This document shows, piece by piece, positions 24,849 to 33,018 of a stretch of 46,031 nt of DNA. This DNA comes from Arthrobacter sp. zg-Y238 (lineage in GTDB: Bacteria > Actinomycetota > Actinomycetes > Actinomycetales > Micrococcaceae). The notes beneath the pieces are model-generated. The model did no database searches. It was not told the origin of the DNA and saw nothing but the letters and a program-made list of their open reading frames with translations. A program made the position numbers and the translations under genes. The stretch lies in contig NZ_JANFLU010000003.1 of NCBI RefSeq assembly GCF_024385525.1, forward strand, positions 1 through 46,031, in the 5' to 3' direction. Each line of letters begins with the position of its first letter. Position 1 is the first letter of the stretch.

Positions 24849-25330
24849 CTGTGAACCTCACCCTCCTGCTGGTGATGGGGTGCCTGTACGCGGCCGGCAT
24901 CTACCTGCTGCTTGAGCGGAGCCTGACCCGGGTGGTGCTTGGCCTGGCCATGCTCAGCAATGCCACCAATATCCTGCTGCTCGCCACCGGCGGAGCCGCG
25001 GGGCTCGCCCCGATCTTCAACAAGGACATCGCGGCGGATGCGTATAACGATCCGCTGCCGCAGGCCTTCATCCTGACCTCGATCGTGATTTCCTTCTCGG
25101 TCACCGCCTTTATGCTCGGCATCATTTACCGGTCCTGGGTACTGGGCCGGCAGGACGAGGTCCAGGACGACATTGAGGACCGGCGCGTGGCCAGCCAGAG
25201 CAGCTTCGATGCCGAAGATGACGCAGACGTCCCGGAGGACACCACGGAATTCACTCCGCCGGAGGAAGCCGAAGAGGCTCCCGGCTCCCAGCGCGGCAAC
25301 ACACAAAACGAACCGGAGGTGAACCGATGA
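24845..25330 (+). CDS. mrpC: Mrp antiporter subunit C
   Basis: A 161-residue NuoK-like subunit with three membrane helices in the first 105 residues. LYAAGIYLLLERSLTRVVLGL and NDPLPQAFILTSIVISFSVTAF are MrpC/MnhC landmarks. The remaining 55 residues form an acidic, probably cytoplasmic tail (EDDADVPEDTTEF, PPEEAEEAP) that roughly doubles the hydrophilic part compared with the usual subunit of about 113 residues. GTG start in a four-base overlap with mrpA. Confidence 0.94.
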   Translation: MTVNLTLLLVMGCLYAAGIYLLLERSLTRVVLGLAMLSNATNILLLATGGAAGLAPIFNKDIAADAYNDPLPQAFILTSIVISFSVTAFMLGIIYRSWVLGRQDEVQDDIEDRRVASQSSFDAEDDADVPEDTTEFTPPEEAEEAPGSQRGNTQNEPEVNR

Positions 25331-26937
25331 ACACAGCCAGCCTTGCACCGCTGGCGGTGGTGCTCCCGGTTTTCGGTGCCGCCCTCGCGTTCATCCTGAT
25401 CCGCCACCAGCGCTCCCAGCGCGTGGTGAGCATCAGCATCCTCAGCTTCACCCTGCTCCTTGAGGTCGTCCTGCTGTCCTCGGTGTGGGAAAACGGTGCG
25501 CAGGCGGTAAACCTGGGCGCCTGGCTTCCGCCGTTCGGCATCACCATGGTGGTGGACCAGTTCTCCGCGCTGATGCTGGTGGTCTCTTCGGCCATCAGCC
25601 TCTCCGTGCTGATCTATGCCGCCGGCCAGGGCATGGCCGACGGCGACGAAGACGGACCCATTTCGATCTTCCACCCGACCTACCTGATCCTGGTGGCAGG
25701 CGTTTCCAACGCCTTCCTCGCCGGGGACCTGTTCAACCTGTACGTCGGCTTCGAGATCCTGCTGACCGCCAGCTATGTCCTGATGACCCTCGGCGGGACT
25801 ACGCCGCGCATCCGCGCCGGCGTGACCTACGTGGTGGTGAGCGTGGTGTCCTCGCTGCTGTTCCTGATTGCGATTGCCATGATCTACGCCGCCACCGGCA
25901 CGGTGAACATGGCAGACCTGGCGCTGAAGCTCGGCGAGCTGGATCCCGCGACGCAGTTGATGCTGCACCTGATGCTGCTGGTGGCGTTCGGCATCAAGGC
26001 AGCCATCTTCCCGCTGTCCTTCTGGCTGCCTGACTCGTACCCCACCGCCCCGGCCCCGGTCACCGCCGTGTTCGCCGGCCTGCTGACCAAGGTGGGTGTT
26101 TACGCCATGGTCCGCACCGAGACCCTGCTTTTCCCCGGGGACCGGATCAACACGCTGCTGATGGTGGTGGCGGGGCTGACCATGCTGGTGGGCATCCTGG
26201 GTGCCCTGGCGCAGACCGACATTAAACGTATGCTCTCGTTCACCCTGGTCAGCCACATCGGCTACATGGTGTTCGGCCTGGCGATTGCCTCCGTGGTGGG
26301 CATCGGCTCCACCGTGTTCTACGTGGTGCACCACATTACGGTGCAGACTTCCCTGTTCCTGGTGACGGGCCTGATTGAACGCCGCGGCGGAACCGCTAAC
26401 ATGGACCGGCTCGGCGGGCTGGCGCGGCTGTCGCCGCTGCTGGCCGTGCTGTACTTCATTCCGGCCATCAACCTGGCCGGCATCCCGCCGTTCTCCGGTT
26501 TCCTGGGCAAGCTCGGCCTGATGCAGGCCGGTGTGGAACTGGGCACCCCGCTGGCGTATGTCCTGGTGGGTGCGGGCGCCGCCACCAGCCTGCTGACCCT
26601 GCTGGTGATGGCACGGGTATGGAACCGTGCCTTCTGGCGTACCCCCGAGGACGCCGTGCATCCGGACCCGATCCTGCTGGCCACCAGCACCGACGGGTCC
26701 AGCCTGCGCAGCTCCGAGCATGTCATCGAGCATGCCACGGGGCGGTTCTCCGGCAAGGAATCCGTCGATCTGCTGCCCCGGACCATGGTTTACCCGACGG
26801 TGGGCCTGGTCGCACTCGGCGTCGCCCTGACCGTGGCCGCCGGGCCGCTGTTTTCACTCAGTGATGGCGCCGCACGGGACCTGTTGGACCGCACGCCGTA
26901 CATTGAAGCGGTTCTGGGCGAGGGAGCAGCCGAATGA
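25327..26937 (+). CDS. mrpD: Mrp antiporter subunit D
   Basis: A 536-residue NuoM/N-like subunit with about fourteen helices. The key residues are Glu143 (GFEILLTASY), Lys224 (FGIKAAIFPLSFWLP) and Lys255 (GLLTKVGVYAMVR), which line the ion path in the family. The ATG overlaps the mrpC stop (ATGA). Together with MrpA it forms the ion-translocating core. A hydrophilic loop at about residues 435-480 lies before the last helix. Confidence 0.95.
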   Translation: MNTASLAPLAVVLPVFGAALAFILIRHQRSQRVVSISILSFTLLLEVVLLSSVWENGAQAVNLGAWLPPFGITMVVDQFSALMLVVSSAISLSVLIYAAGQGMADGDEDGPISIFHPTYLILVAGVSNAFLAGDLFNLYVGFEILLTASYVLMTLGGTTPRIRAGVTYVVVSVVSSLLFLIAIAMIYAATGTVNMADLALKLGELDPATQLMLHLMLLVAFGIKAAIFPLSFWLPDSYPTAPAPVTAVFAGLLTKVGVYAMVRTETLLFPGDRINTLLMVVAGLTMLVGILGALAQTDIKRMLSFTLVSHIGYMVFGLAIASVVGIGSTVFYVVHHITVQTSLFLVTGLIERRGGTANMDRLGGLARLSPLLAVLYFIPAINLAGIPPFSGFLGKLGLMQAGVELGTPLAYVLVGAGAATSLLTLLVMARVWNRAFWRTPEDAVHPDPILLATSTDGSSLRSSEHVIEHATGRFSGKESVDLLPRTMVYPTVGLVALGVALTVAAGPLFSLSDGAARDLLDRTPYIEAVLGEGAAE

Positions 26938-27530
26938 CCAAGGAAGCACGCATGCGCAGCCGGTCCCGGGTTCCGCTGCTGCAGGAACTGCCCCTGCTGA
27001 TCTGGCTGGTGTTCCTTTGGGGGGCCCTGTGGCAGGACTTCAGCGCCGGGAACCTGATCTTCGGAACGGTGATCGCCTTCTTCGTGGCGAACATCTTCTA
27101 CCTCCCGCCCGTGGAACTCAGCGGCAGGTTCAACCCGCTCTACGCGCTGCTCTTCGCCGGGCGCTTCCTCTACAAGCTGGTGCAGGCCAGCTTCCACGTG
27201 TTCTGGCTGGCGGTTGTCCGTGGACCGCGGATCCGCAACGGGGTGATCGGGGTGAAACTGCGCAGCCGCTCGGACCTGCTGGTCACGGCCACCGGCCACG
27301 TGCTTTCCCTGATCCCCGGCTCGTTGATTGTCGACGTCGACCGTTCCACCTCGACTCTGTACCTGCATGCGCTGAACGTGTCCACGGCGGAACAGGCCGA
27401 GAGAGTGCGGGCAGATGCCCTGGACGCCGAGGCCTGGCTGATCCGCACCCTGGGAACGAAAGAGGAGCTGGCCGCCCTGCGCGCCGAAACCGCTGAAACA
27501 CGGAAACGAAAGATTGGAGGCCGGGCATGA
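26934..27530 (+). CDS. mrpE: Mrp antiporter subunit E
   Basis: A 198-residue subunit with hydrophobic N-terminal helices (LPLLIWLVFLWGALWQDFSAGN, FGTVIAFFVANIFYLPPVEL) followed by a soluble domain. The domain contains the MrpE features VKLRSRSDLLVTATGHVLSLIPGSL and VDVDRSTSTLYLHALN. It overlaps mrpD by four bases and mrpF by four bases. A basic C-terminus (TRKRKIGGRA) ends the protein. Confidence 0.93.
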   Translation: MTKEARMRSRSRVPLLQELPLLIWLVFLWGALWQDFSAGNLIFGTVIAFFVANIFYLPPVELSGRFNPLYALLFAGRFLYKLVQASFHVFWLAVVRGPRIRNGVIGVKLRSRSDLLVTATGHVLSLIPGSLIVDVDRSTSTLYLHALNVSTAEQAERVRADALDAEAWLIRTLGTKEELAALRAETAETRKRKIGGRA

Positions 27531-27787
27531 TGAGCGCAGCTGTGGTGGCCGTGTCCGTCATGCTGGCGGTGGCCGGCGCCGGTGCCATTTACCGGATTGC
27601 CCGCGGTCCCTCGATCCTGGACCGGGTACTGGCCTCGGACGTGCTGCTGGCCATCGTCGGCGCGGCCCTGATCACGGACATGATCGTTTACCGCAACCTG
27701 GACTACCTGGCCCTGGTGGTTGCTATCTCCCTGATCGGTTTCATCGGGTCCGTGACGGTTGCCCGCTTCGTAACGGACAGGCGGTAG
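27527..27787 (+). CDS. mrpF: Mrp antiporter subunit F
   Basis: An 86-residue subunit with three helices. The cytoplasmic motif YRIARGPSILDRVLASDVLLA and the conserved aspartates in it identify MrpF. The start is in tandem ATGATG, overlapping the mrpE stop. It ends four bases before mrpG. Length matches the family. Confidence 0.94.
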   Translation: MMSAAVVAVSVMLAVAGAGAIYRIARGPSILDRVLASDVLLAIVGAALITDMIVYRNLDYLALVVAISLIGFIGSVTVARFVTDRR

Positions 27788-27791
27788 CACC

Positions 27792-28325
27792 ATGGAAGAG
27801 ACCGTCTATGACGTGATCACGGCCGTGCTGATGCTCGGCGGCGCCCTGATGTCCCTGGCCGCCGCCATCGGCCTGATCCGTTTCCCCGACCTGCTCAGCC
27901 GCATGCACGCAGCCACCAAACCCCAGGTGCTTGGGCTGCTGCTGTTCCTGCTGGCGATGGCCGTGGAGTTCCGCAGCTGGAAACTGCTTCCTATCCTGTT
28001 CGTGGCCTGGATCTTCATGCTCCTGACCGCACCGGTCTCGGCGCACATGGTCGGCCGGGCCGGTTACCGGACCAAGCACCTGCGGCCCGAGCTGCTGGTC
28101 ATCGACGAACTGGACGACGTCGTCGAACGCGCGCAGCGCCTGCTCCGGGAGGCGGAAGAGGACGCGCTCGAAGACGAGGAGGATGATCCGCGCGTGGATG
28201 ACGACCCGGGGGAGAGCTACACCGGGGAGCTCGACGACGATGAGATGCTGCGCGCCCGCGGAACCGGAGCGGGGGAAGCGTTAAACAGCGACGCCCAGCG
28301 CCCGGGGAAAAACCCCGAGGGCTGA
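27792..28325 (+). CDS. mrpG: Mrp antiporter subunit G
   Basis: A 177-residue subunit. The first 100 residues contain three helices with the MrpG landmarks GLIRFPDLLSRMHAATKPQ and APVSAHMVGRAGY. The last 75 residues are strongly acidic (REAEEDALEDEEDDPRVDDD, ELDDDEM) and lie on the cytoplasmic side if the usual topology holds. Last gene of the operon. A GC-rich imperfect hairpin (CCCGGGG and CCCC) overlaps its 3' end and may be part of a terminator. Confidence 0.93.
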   Translation: MEETVYDVITAVLMLGGALMSLAAAIGLIRFPDLLSRMHAATKPQVLGLLLFLLAMAVEFRSWKLLPILFVAWIFMLLTAPVSAHMVGRAGYRTKHLRPELLVIDELDDVVERAQRLLREAEEDALEDEEDDPRVDDDPGESYTGELDDDEMLRARGTGAGEALNSDAQRPGKNPEG

Positions 28326-28363
28326 GCGCCCCTGCCTCCACCAACGGCGGAGTATTCAAAGGC

Positions 28364-28627
28364 TTAGACGATTTCCGGCGTCTTCTGATAGCGCTGGATG
28401 GCCCGCTGCGTGCCGCGGTTGGTCAGCACGCGGATGACCTGGCTGACGGCACCCGAGACCACGGCGAACGCCACGGCGGAGCGGAGGCTGTTTTCCAGGC
28501 TGCCTTCGGCATCCTTGGGCGGCTCGTTGCCGGTGGCCTTGGTCCAGGCGAAGTCCAGCACCTTGGCGGCGACGATTCCGGAGAGGATGCTCGCTCCGGT
28601 TCCGAGCAGTTTGAGGATCAGGTTCAT
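28364..28627 (-). CDS. DUF4235 small membrane protein
   Basis: An 87-residue protein of the DUF4235 family, common in actinobacteria and of unknown role. Two hydrophobic segments are seen (residues about 2-25, LILKLLGTGASILSGIVAAKV, and 50-67, AVAFAVVSGAVSQVI) around a hydrophilic loop with the family sequence FAWTKATGNEPPKDAE. The basic end is GTQRAIQRYQK. TAGGAGTATTC before the ATG is a good ribosome site. It is convergent with mrpG. Confidence 0.88.
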   Translation of the reverse strand: MNLILKLLGTGASILSGIVAAKVLDFAWTKATGNEPPKDAEGSLENSLRSAVAFAVVSGAVSQVIRVLTNRGTQRAIQRYQKTPEIV

Positions 28628-28724
28628 GAATACTCCTAGCTTCGGGCGTTTTTCCTAACCCTACGGTACCCGTTTGCCCGTCGCCGGATCGGGAGCGCGT
28701 GTGTAGAGTGGAACCGCAAACATA

Positions 28725-28840
28725 CGACAGGGGAGCGCCGTCCCGCAGCAGGTCTTCGGACCGCGAAGGAAAAGGCGCTGAGAGTGCGGATAGCCGCAGA
28801 CCCTCGAACCTGATCCGGTTAGTACCGGCGAAGGGAGTCG
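28725..28840 (+). promoter_or_regulatory. TPP (thiamine pyrophosphate) riboswitch aptamer
   Basis: All hallmark parts of the THI element are present. The closing stem P1 is CGAC (28725-28728) with GTCG (28837-28840). AGCGCC (28734-28739) pairs with GGCGCT (28774-28779), and the conserved CTGAGA is at 28778-28783. The pyrophosphate-sensing half ACCTGATC (28808-28815), with GGTTAGTACC and GAAGGGA (28830-28836), follows. A -10-like TAGAGT lies at 28704-28709. It precedes the thiamine-type ECF transporter genes. Confidence 0.95.
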
Positions 28841-28919
28841 AGAGCTCAGGGAAATTCCCCGTTGGCCGGCAACGGCCCGCGGGGAAGTGCGCCGGTTTAC
28901 CGGCGCAGCATCACCCTCC

Positions 28920-28937
28920 CCTCCTGACTTCAGGAGG
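28920..28937 (+). promoter_or_regulatory. Shine-Dalgarno-sequestering hairpin of the TPP riboswitch
   Basis: CCTCCTG (28920-28926) and CAGGAGG (28931-28937) make a perfect 7-bp stem with an ACTT loop. It buries the ribosome binding site of ykoE, seven bases before its ATG. The GGGAG at the 3' end of the aptamer (28833-28837) could pair with CTCCC just before this stem and act as the alternative structure. Two further hairpins (28855-28861 with 28880-28886; 28888-28895 with 28900-28907) lie between aptamer and stem. Control of translation initiation is the probable mechanism. Confidence 0.7.
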
Positions 28938-28943
28938 ATATTC

Positions 28944-29561
28944 ATGAAAGACCAATCCGCAGTACCCGACCGCACCCGATCTGCAGCCTCAGGGCGTTCC
29001 TGGCGGGTGGTGGACATTGTTGTTGCCTCCGTCCTCGCGGTGGCGGTGGGTGTGATCTTCTGGGCCTGGTCCCTGGGCTACGCCGGGATCAGCGCACTCA
29101 CAGCGGCGTTTCCGCCGCTCGCCGGGCTCTACACCGGCGGCTGGCTGATTGCCGGAGTGCTGGGCGGGCTCATCATCCGCAAACCCGGCGCGGCGATCTA
29201 CTGCGAAATGCTGGCCGCCGCTGTGTCGGGCGTACTGGGTACGCAGTTCGGTCTCTCCGTACTGCTTTCGGGCTTCCTGCAGGGCCTGGGTGCCGAACTG
29301 GTGTTGCTGCTGTTCCTGTACCGCCGGTTCTCCCTTCCCGTGGCGCTGCTGGCCGGGCTGGGATCCGGACTGTTCCTCGGCCTGAGCGAAAACGTCCTGT
29401 ACAACGTGGAATGGGCAGCGCAGTGGCAGCTGCTGTACGTCCTGCTCACCTGTGTATCGGGAGCGGTTATCGCCGGCGGGCTGTCCTGGCTGGCGGTCCG
29501 CGCGCTGGCACGGACGGGTGCCCTTGCGCCGTTCGCGTCGGGTCGGACCGGAACGGCGTAG
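28944..29561 (+). CDS. ykoE: Thiamine-type ECF transporter substrate-binding subunit YkoE
   Basis: A 205-residue membrane protein of the YkoE S-component family, with five or six helices. Landmarks are WRVVDIVVASVLAVAVGVIFW, FPPLAGLYTGGWLIAGVLGG and KPGAAIYCEMLAA. S components bind the vitamin or precursor outside and pass it through the EcfT/ATPase module. The TPP riboswitch ahead of it places the cargo in thiamine metabolism, probably thiamine or its hydroxymethylpyrimidine part. The ATG at 28944 follows the AGGAGG at 28932-28937; longer frames lack a site. The next gene starts two bases after the stop. Confidence 0.92.
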   Translation: MKDQSAVPDRTRSAASGRSWRVVDIVVASVLAVAVGVIFWAWSLGYAGISALTAAFPPLAGLYTGGWLIAGVLGGLIIRKPGAAIYCEMLAAAVSGVLGTQFGLSVLLSGFLQGLGAELVLLLFLYRRFSLPVALLAGLGSGLFLGLSENVLYNVEWAAQWQLLYVLLTCVSGAVIAGGLSWLAVRALARTGALAPFASGRTGTA

Positions 29562-29563
29562 CG

Positions 29564-31228
29564 GTGCTCTTCGGTAAGAAGGGCGGCGGAAACCGTCCGC
29601 CCGCTGCAGCGCCTTCCATCCCACGCCCCGAAGCCGCCCCCGGCTCCCGACGCCGGCCCCGCCCGGCTGCCGTCGCTGCCCGTGGCTGGGGCTGGCAGCA
29701 CGGCGGACGGGCCGGTTTGGCCGTTTCCGGTCTGGACCTGGCGATTTCCCCGGGTGAACGGGTGTTGCTGCTGGGTGCTTCCGGTGCCGGCAAATCCACG
29801 TTCCTGCATGCCCTTGCCGGTGTCCTCGGCCCGGACACCGGCGGAGAGGAACAGGGGGTCCTGACGCTCGACGGCGTCCATCCCGCGAACGCCCGCGGGC
29901 GGACCGGGTTGGTCCTGCAGGACCCCGACTCCCAGACAGTCCTGTCCCGGGTAGGGGACGAAGTGGCCTTCGGTGCAGAGAACCTGGCCGTTCCGGCGGC
30001 TGAAATCTGGCCGCGGGTGCGCTCGGCGCTGGCCGACGTCGGACTGGAAGTTCCGCTGGACCGCTCCACCTCCGCGCTCTCGGGCGGACAGAAGCAACGC
30101 CTGGCCCTCGCATCCGTGATGGCTATGGAACCGGGCCTGCTGCTGCTCGATGAACCCACAGCCAACCTGGACCCGGACGGGGTGGTGGAAATCCGCGACG
30201 CCGTGACGCGGGTGCTGGACCGCACGGGTGCCACGCTCATCGTGGTGGAGCACCGGGTCGATGTCTGGGCCGGTGTTGTGGACCGTGTAGTGGTCTTGGC
30301 CGCCGGCGGCGGCGTGCTGGCGGATGGTTCCCCGGAACAGGTACTGGGCAATCCCGCGCACCGCAGCACCCTGGCGGAGTCCGGTGTCTGGCTTCCCGGC
30401 ATCAGGCCGGAAATTCCGGGCGGTCCCTGGATACCGGCTGCGGCCGGTCCCCGGCTGCTGGAGGCCCGTGGGCTGGCCGTTGCGCGTTCGCTCCGCGGCC
30501 CCGCCGTGCTGACCGGAGCGGACCTGAGCCTGGACGCCGGCACCGCCGTCGGTATCACCGGACCCAACGGTGCGGGTAAATCCACGCTTGCCCTGACTCT
30601 CGGCGGTCTGCTCCGGCCACGGGGAGGAACCCTCACCGCGGCCCCTGCCCTTGCCGGCACGGCCCGCCCGGAACCCGGCCGCTGGACCTCCGCGCAGCTG
30701 GTGGACCGCATAGGCACCGTCTTCCAGGAACCCGAACACCAGTTCCTGGCCAACACCGTGCTGGATGAACTGGCCTTCGGGCCGCGGCGGCTGGGCCGGG
30801 AGACGGACGGACAGGTGTTGGCCCGGGTGCATCAGCTGGCGGAACGGCTCCGGCTGGACGGGCTGCTTGAGGCCAACCCGTTCACGCTTTCAGGCGGGGA
30901 GAAACGCCGGCTGTCCGTGGCGACCATGCTTGCCACGGAGCCGTCCATCCTGCTGCTGGATGAACCGACCTTCGGACAGGACGCCCGCACCTGGGCGGAA
31001 CTGGTGGCCCTGCTCCGCGGCCAGTTGTCGGAAGGACGCTGCGTGGTTTCCGTAACGCACGATGCCGAATTCATCGAGGCGCTCGCCTCCCGGAACCTCC
31101 GGGTGGCGGACGGGGTCCTCACCCCTGCAGCTGCCGCGCCCGGCGTTCCAGCCGGCGGCGCCGCAACAGGCGGCGCCGCAACGGCCGGCGATGTCGGAAC
31201 GGCCCGGGACGTCCAGGTGCGGCGATGA
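29564..31228 (+). CDS. ykoD: ECF transporter duplicated ATPase YkoD
   Basis: A 554-residue protein with two ABC ATPase domains in tandem. Domain 1 has Walker A GASGAGKST, signature LSGGQKQR and Walker B LLLLDEPTANLD. Domain 2 has GPNGAGKST, LSGGEKRR and ILLLDEPTFG. Both have the Q-loop sequence of cobalt/vitamin ECF ATPases (LQDPDSQTVLS and FQEPEHQFLAN). About 45 Pro/Ala/Arg-rich residues precede domain 1, and the C-terminus has a Gly/Ala-rich tail. The GTG at 29564 is chosen because it is in frame two bases after the ykoE stop; the frame is open further upstream inside ykoE. Confidence 0.92.
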   Translation: MLFGKKGGGNRPPAAAPSIPRPEAAPGSRRRPRPAAVAARGWGWQHGGRAGLAVSGLDLAISPGERVLLLGASGAGKSTFLHALAGVLGPDTGGEEQGVLTLDGVHPANARGRTGLVLQDPDSQTVLSRVGDEVAFGAENLAVPAAEIWPRVRSALADVGLEVPLDRSTSALSGGQKQRLALASVMAMEPGLLLLDEPTANLDPDGVVEIRDAVTRVLDRTGATLIVVEHRVDVWAGVVDRVVVLAAGGGVLADGSPEQVLGNPAHRSTLAESGVWLPGIRPEIPGGPWIPAAAGPRLLEARGLAVARSLRGPAVLTGADLSLDAGTAVGITGPNGAGKSTLALTLGGLLRPRGGTLTAAPALAGTARPEPGRWTSAQLVDRIGTVFQEPEHQFLANTVLDELAFGPRRLGRETDGQVLARVHQLAERLRLDGLLEANPFTLSGGEKRRLSVATMLATEPSILLLDEPTFGQDARTWAELVALLRGQLSEGRCVVSVTHDAEFIEALASRNLRVADGVLTPAAAAPGVPAGGAATGGAATAGDVGTARDVQVRR

Positions 31229-32028
31229 GCGCTGTAGTTGCCGGGGCGCCGGCCCGGCCCGCCGGCACGTTCCTGGCCCGCGCCAACCCGCTCTCCAAGC
31301 TTGCCGCGGCAGTGCTGCTGACCCTGGCAGTACTGGTGACGGTGGACTGGGTGAGTGCCGCCGTCGTCCTCACCGCCGAACTGGCCCTGCTGCCGCTGCT
31401 GCACATCCGGATCGGAACATTGGTGCGGCGGATCTGGCCGCTGCTCGCCGCGGCGCTGATCGGCGCGTGGGGCACGGCGCTGCTGGCGGAAAAGACCGGG
31501 ACGGTGCTGCTCGAGGCCGGGCCGCTGGTGTTCACCTCCGGTTCCGTTGCCGCGGGCATCGCCATCGGGCTGCGCGGCCTGGCCATAGCCCTGCCGGGAA
31601 TCTATCTGCTGGCCACGACCGATCCCACCGACCTGGCCGATGCCCTGGCCCAGAAACTGAGGCTGCCGCACCGCTTTGTCCTGGGCGCGCTGGCGGCCAT
31701 GCGGCTGGTGGGGCTGCTGGTGGAGGAATGGCGCACCATCGGACTGGCCCGGCATGCCCGCGGCGCGGGACCGGACGCCGGGGGAGCAGCCCGGATCCGA
31801 GGTTTCGCCGGGCAGTCCCTGGCGCTGCTGGTGCAGGCGATCCGCCGGGCCACCCGCCTGGCGACGGCAATGGAAGCGCGCGGCTTCGGCGCAGCGGAAC
31901 GGACCTGGGCTCGAACGTCGACTTTCAGCGGGGTGGACGCGGTGGTGTTCGGGGTGGGGGTAGCCCTGTCCGTTGCTGCGGTGGCAGCTGCGGTGGCGGC
32001 CGGAACGTTCAACTTCATCCTGACCTGA
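31225..32028 (+). CDS. ykoC: ECF transporter transmembrane subunit YkoC
   Basis: A 267-residue EcfT-type protein. Helices surround a cytoplasmic pair of coupling sequences with the Ala-Arg-Gly signatures LARHARGAG and AMEARGFGAAERTW, which contact the ATPases. The motif NPLSKLAAAVLLTLAVLVTV at the N-terminus is typical. The ATG lies in a four-base overlap with ykoD (GATGAGCG). It ends convergently against the PabC-like gene 20 bases away. Confidence 0.92.
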   Translation: MSAVVAGAPARPAGTFLARANPLSKLAAAVLLTLAVLVTVDWVSAAVVLTAELALLPLLHIRIGTLVRRIWPLLAAALIGAWGTALLAEKTGTVLLEAGPLVFTSGSVAAGIAIGLRGLAIALPGIYLLATTDPTDLADALAQKLRLPHRFVLGALAAMRLVGLLVEEWRTIGLARHARGAGPDAGGAARIRGFAGQSLALLVQAIRRATRLATAMEARGFGAAERTWARTSTFSGVDAVVFGVGVALSVAAVAAAVAAGTFNFILT

Positions 32029-32048
32029 GGCTTCCCGGCCCGGCCGGC

Positions 32049-32936
32049 TTAGAGGGCGGCGTCCGCCAGCTTGGTGAGTTCGGTGTTCAGCGCCTCGGAG
32101 AAGGGCAGTTCCCTGCCGTCGATGGAACGCACCGGCACCAACAGCCGGATGCTGGACGCCAGCCAGACACCGTCGGCCGCGAACAGGTCCTCGGGCACCA
32201 GCGGCCCGTACCCCAGCTCCCAGCCGGCAGCTTCAGCCGCCCTGAAAAGGGCATCCTGCGTGGTCCCGGCCAGGATGCCGCTCTTGCGCTCGGGGGTGAG
32301 CAGGGTACGCACGCCGTTGCGTTCGCGGGCCAGCACCACGGTGGACGTTGGCCCTTCGAGGACCTTGCCGTCGGAGGACGTGAAGATTGCATCATCGGCG
32401 CCGTTCGCGCGGACGTAGCGCAGGGCGGCCATGTTCACGGCATAGGAGAGCGTCTTGGCGCCGAGCAGCAGCCACGGAGCTCGGGCAGCCGCCAGGCTGT
32501 CATAACCGCGGTCCAGGAGCAGGACCTTGATGCCCTCGGTGCGCTGCCGTGAGGCATCGGGGGCAGCGGTCACCTGCACCCATGCCGTGGGTGTGCCGGC
32601 GCCCTCGACGCCGCGGGTCACCACGAGTTTCACCGCCGCCCGGGCGGCGGAACCGGTTCCGGCGGCGGAGGCCTCCGTGTGCAGGGCGAGCGCGGTGGCA
32701 ATGGCCCGTTCCCAGGCATCGCGCGGCGGCAGCGCCAGGTCCAGCAGCTGCGCCGAGGATGCCATCCGGTCCAAATGGGCGCCCGGTTTACGGGGCACCC
32801 CGTCCACGGCCAGGAGCGATTCGAAGATCCCGTCCCCGCGGGTCACACCCAGATCATTGATCATCAGCTGGGGGACCCCGGCGTCCGCCGGACGGCCGTC
32901 GGGGAAAGCTGAATCCAGGAAAACCAGAACAGTCAT
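32049..32936 (-). CDS. Class IV aminotransferase, PabC-like
   Basis: A 295-residue fold-type IV PLP enzyme. The cofactor lysine is Lys161 in LLLGAKTLSYAVN. MINDLGVTRGDGIFESLLAVDG at the N-terminus and LEGPTSTVVL near the phosphate site are family features. Aminodeoxychorismate lyase (PabC, 4-aminobenzoate for folate) is the best guess; branched-chain or D-amino acid aminotransferases are close relatives. The ATG at 32936 gives the usual length; the frame extends 26 codons upstream without family sequence. It is divergent from the cardiolipin synthase gene. Confidence 0.82.
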   Translation of the reverse strand: MTVLVFLDSAFPDGRPADAGVPQLMINDLGVTRGDGIFESLLAVDGVPRKPGAHLDRMASSAQLLDLALPPRDAWERAIATALALHTEASAAGTGSAARAAVKLVVTRGVEGAGTPTAWVQVTAAPDASRQRTEGIKVLLLDRGYDSLAAARAPWLLLGAKTLSYAVNMAALRYVRANGADDAIFTSSDGKVLEGPTSTVVLARERNGVRTLLTPERKSGILAGTTQDALFRAAEAAGWELGYGPLVPEDLFAADGVWLASSIRLLVPVRSIDGRELPFSEALNTELTKLADAAL

Positions 32937-33018
32937 GTCATCAGCGTAGCGGCGCAGGCCCGGATAGGTCCTTCCGGCCGATAGGCTGTCTAAAAGGCGG
33001 CTCGGGAGGAGCATAAGT

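Noticed and set aside
25126-26733. 535-codon antisense frame over mrpD
   Set aside because: It has the same mirror-frame character, and the sense strand encodes an unmistakable MrpD.
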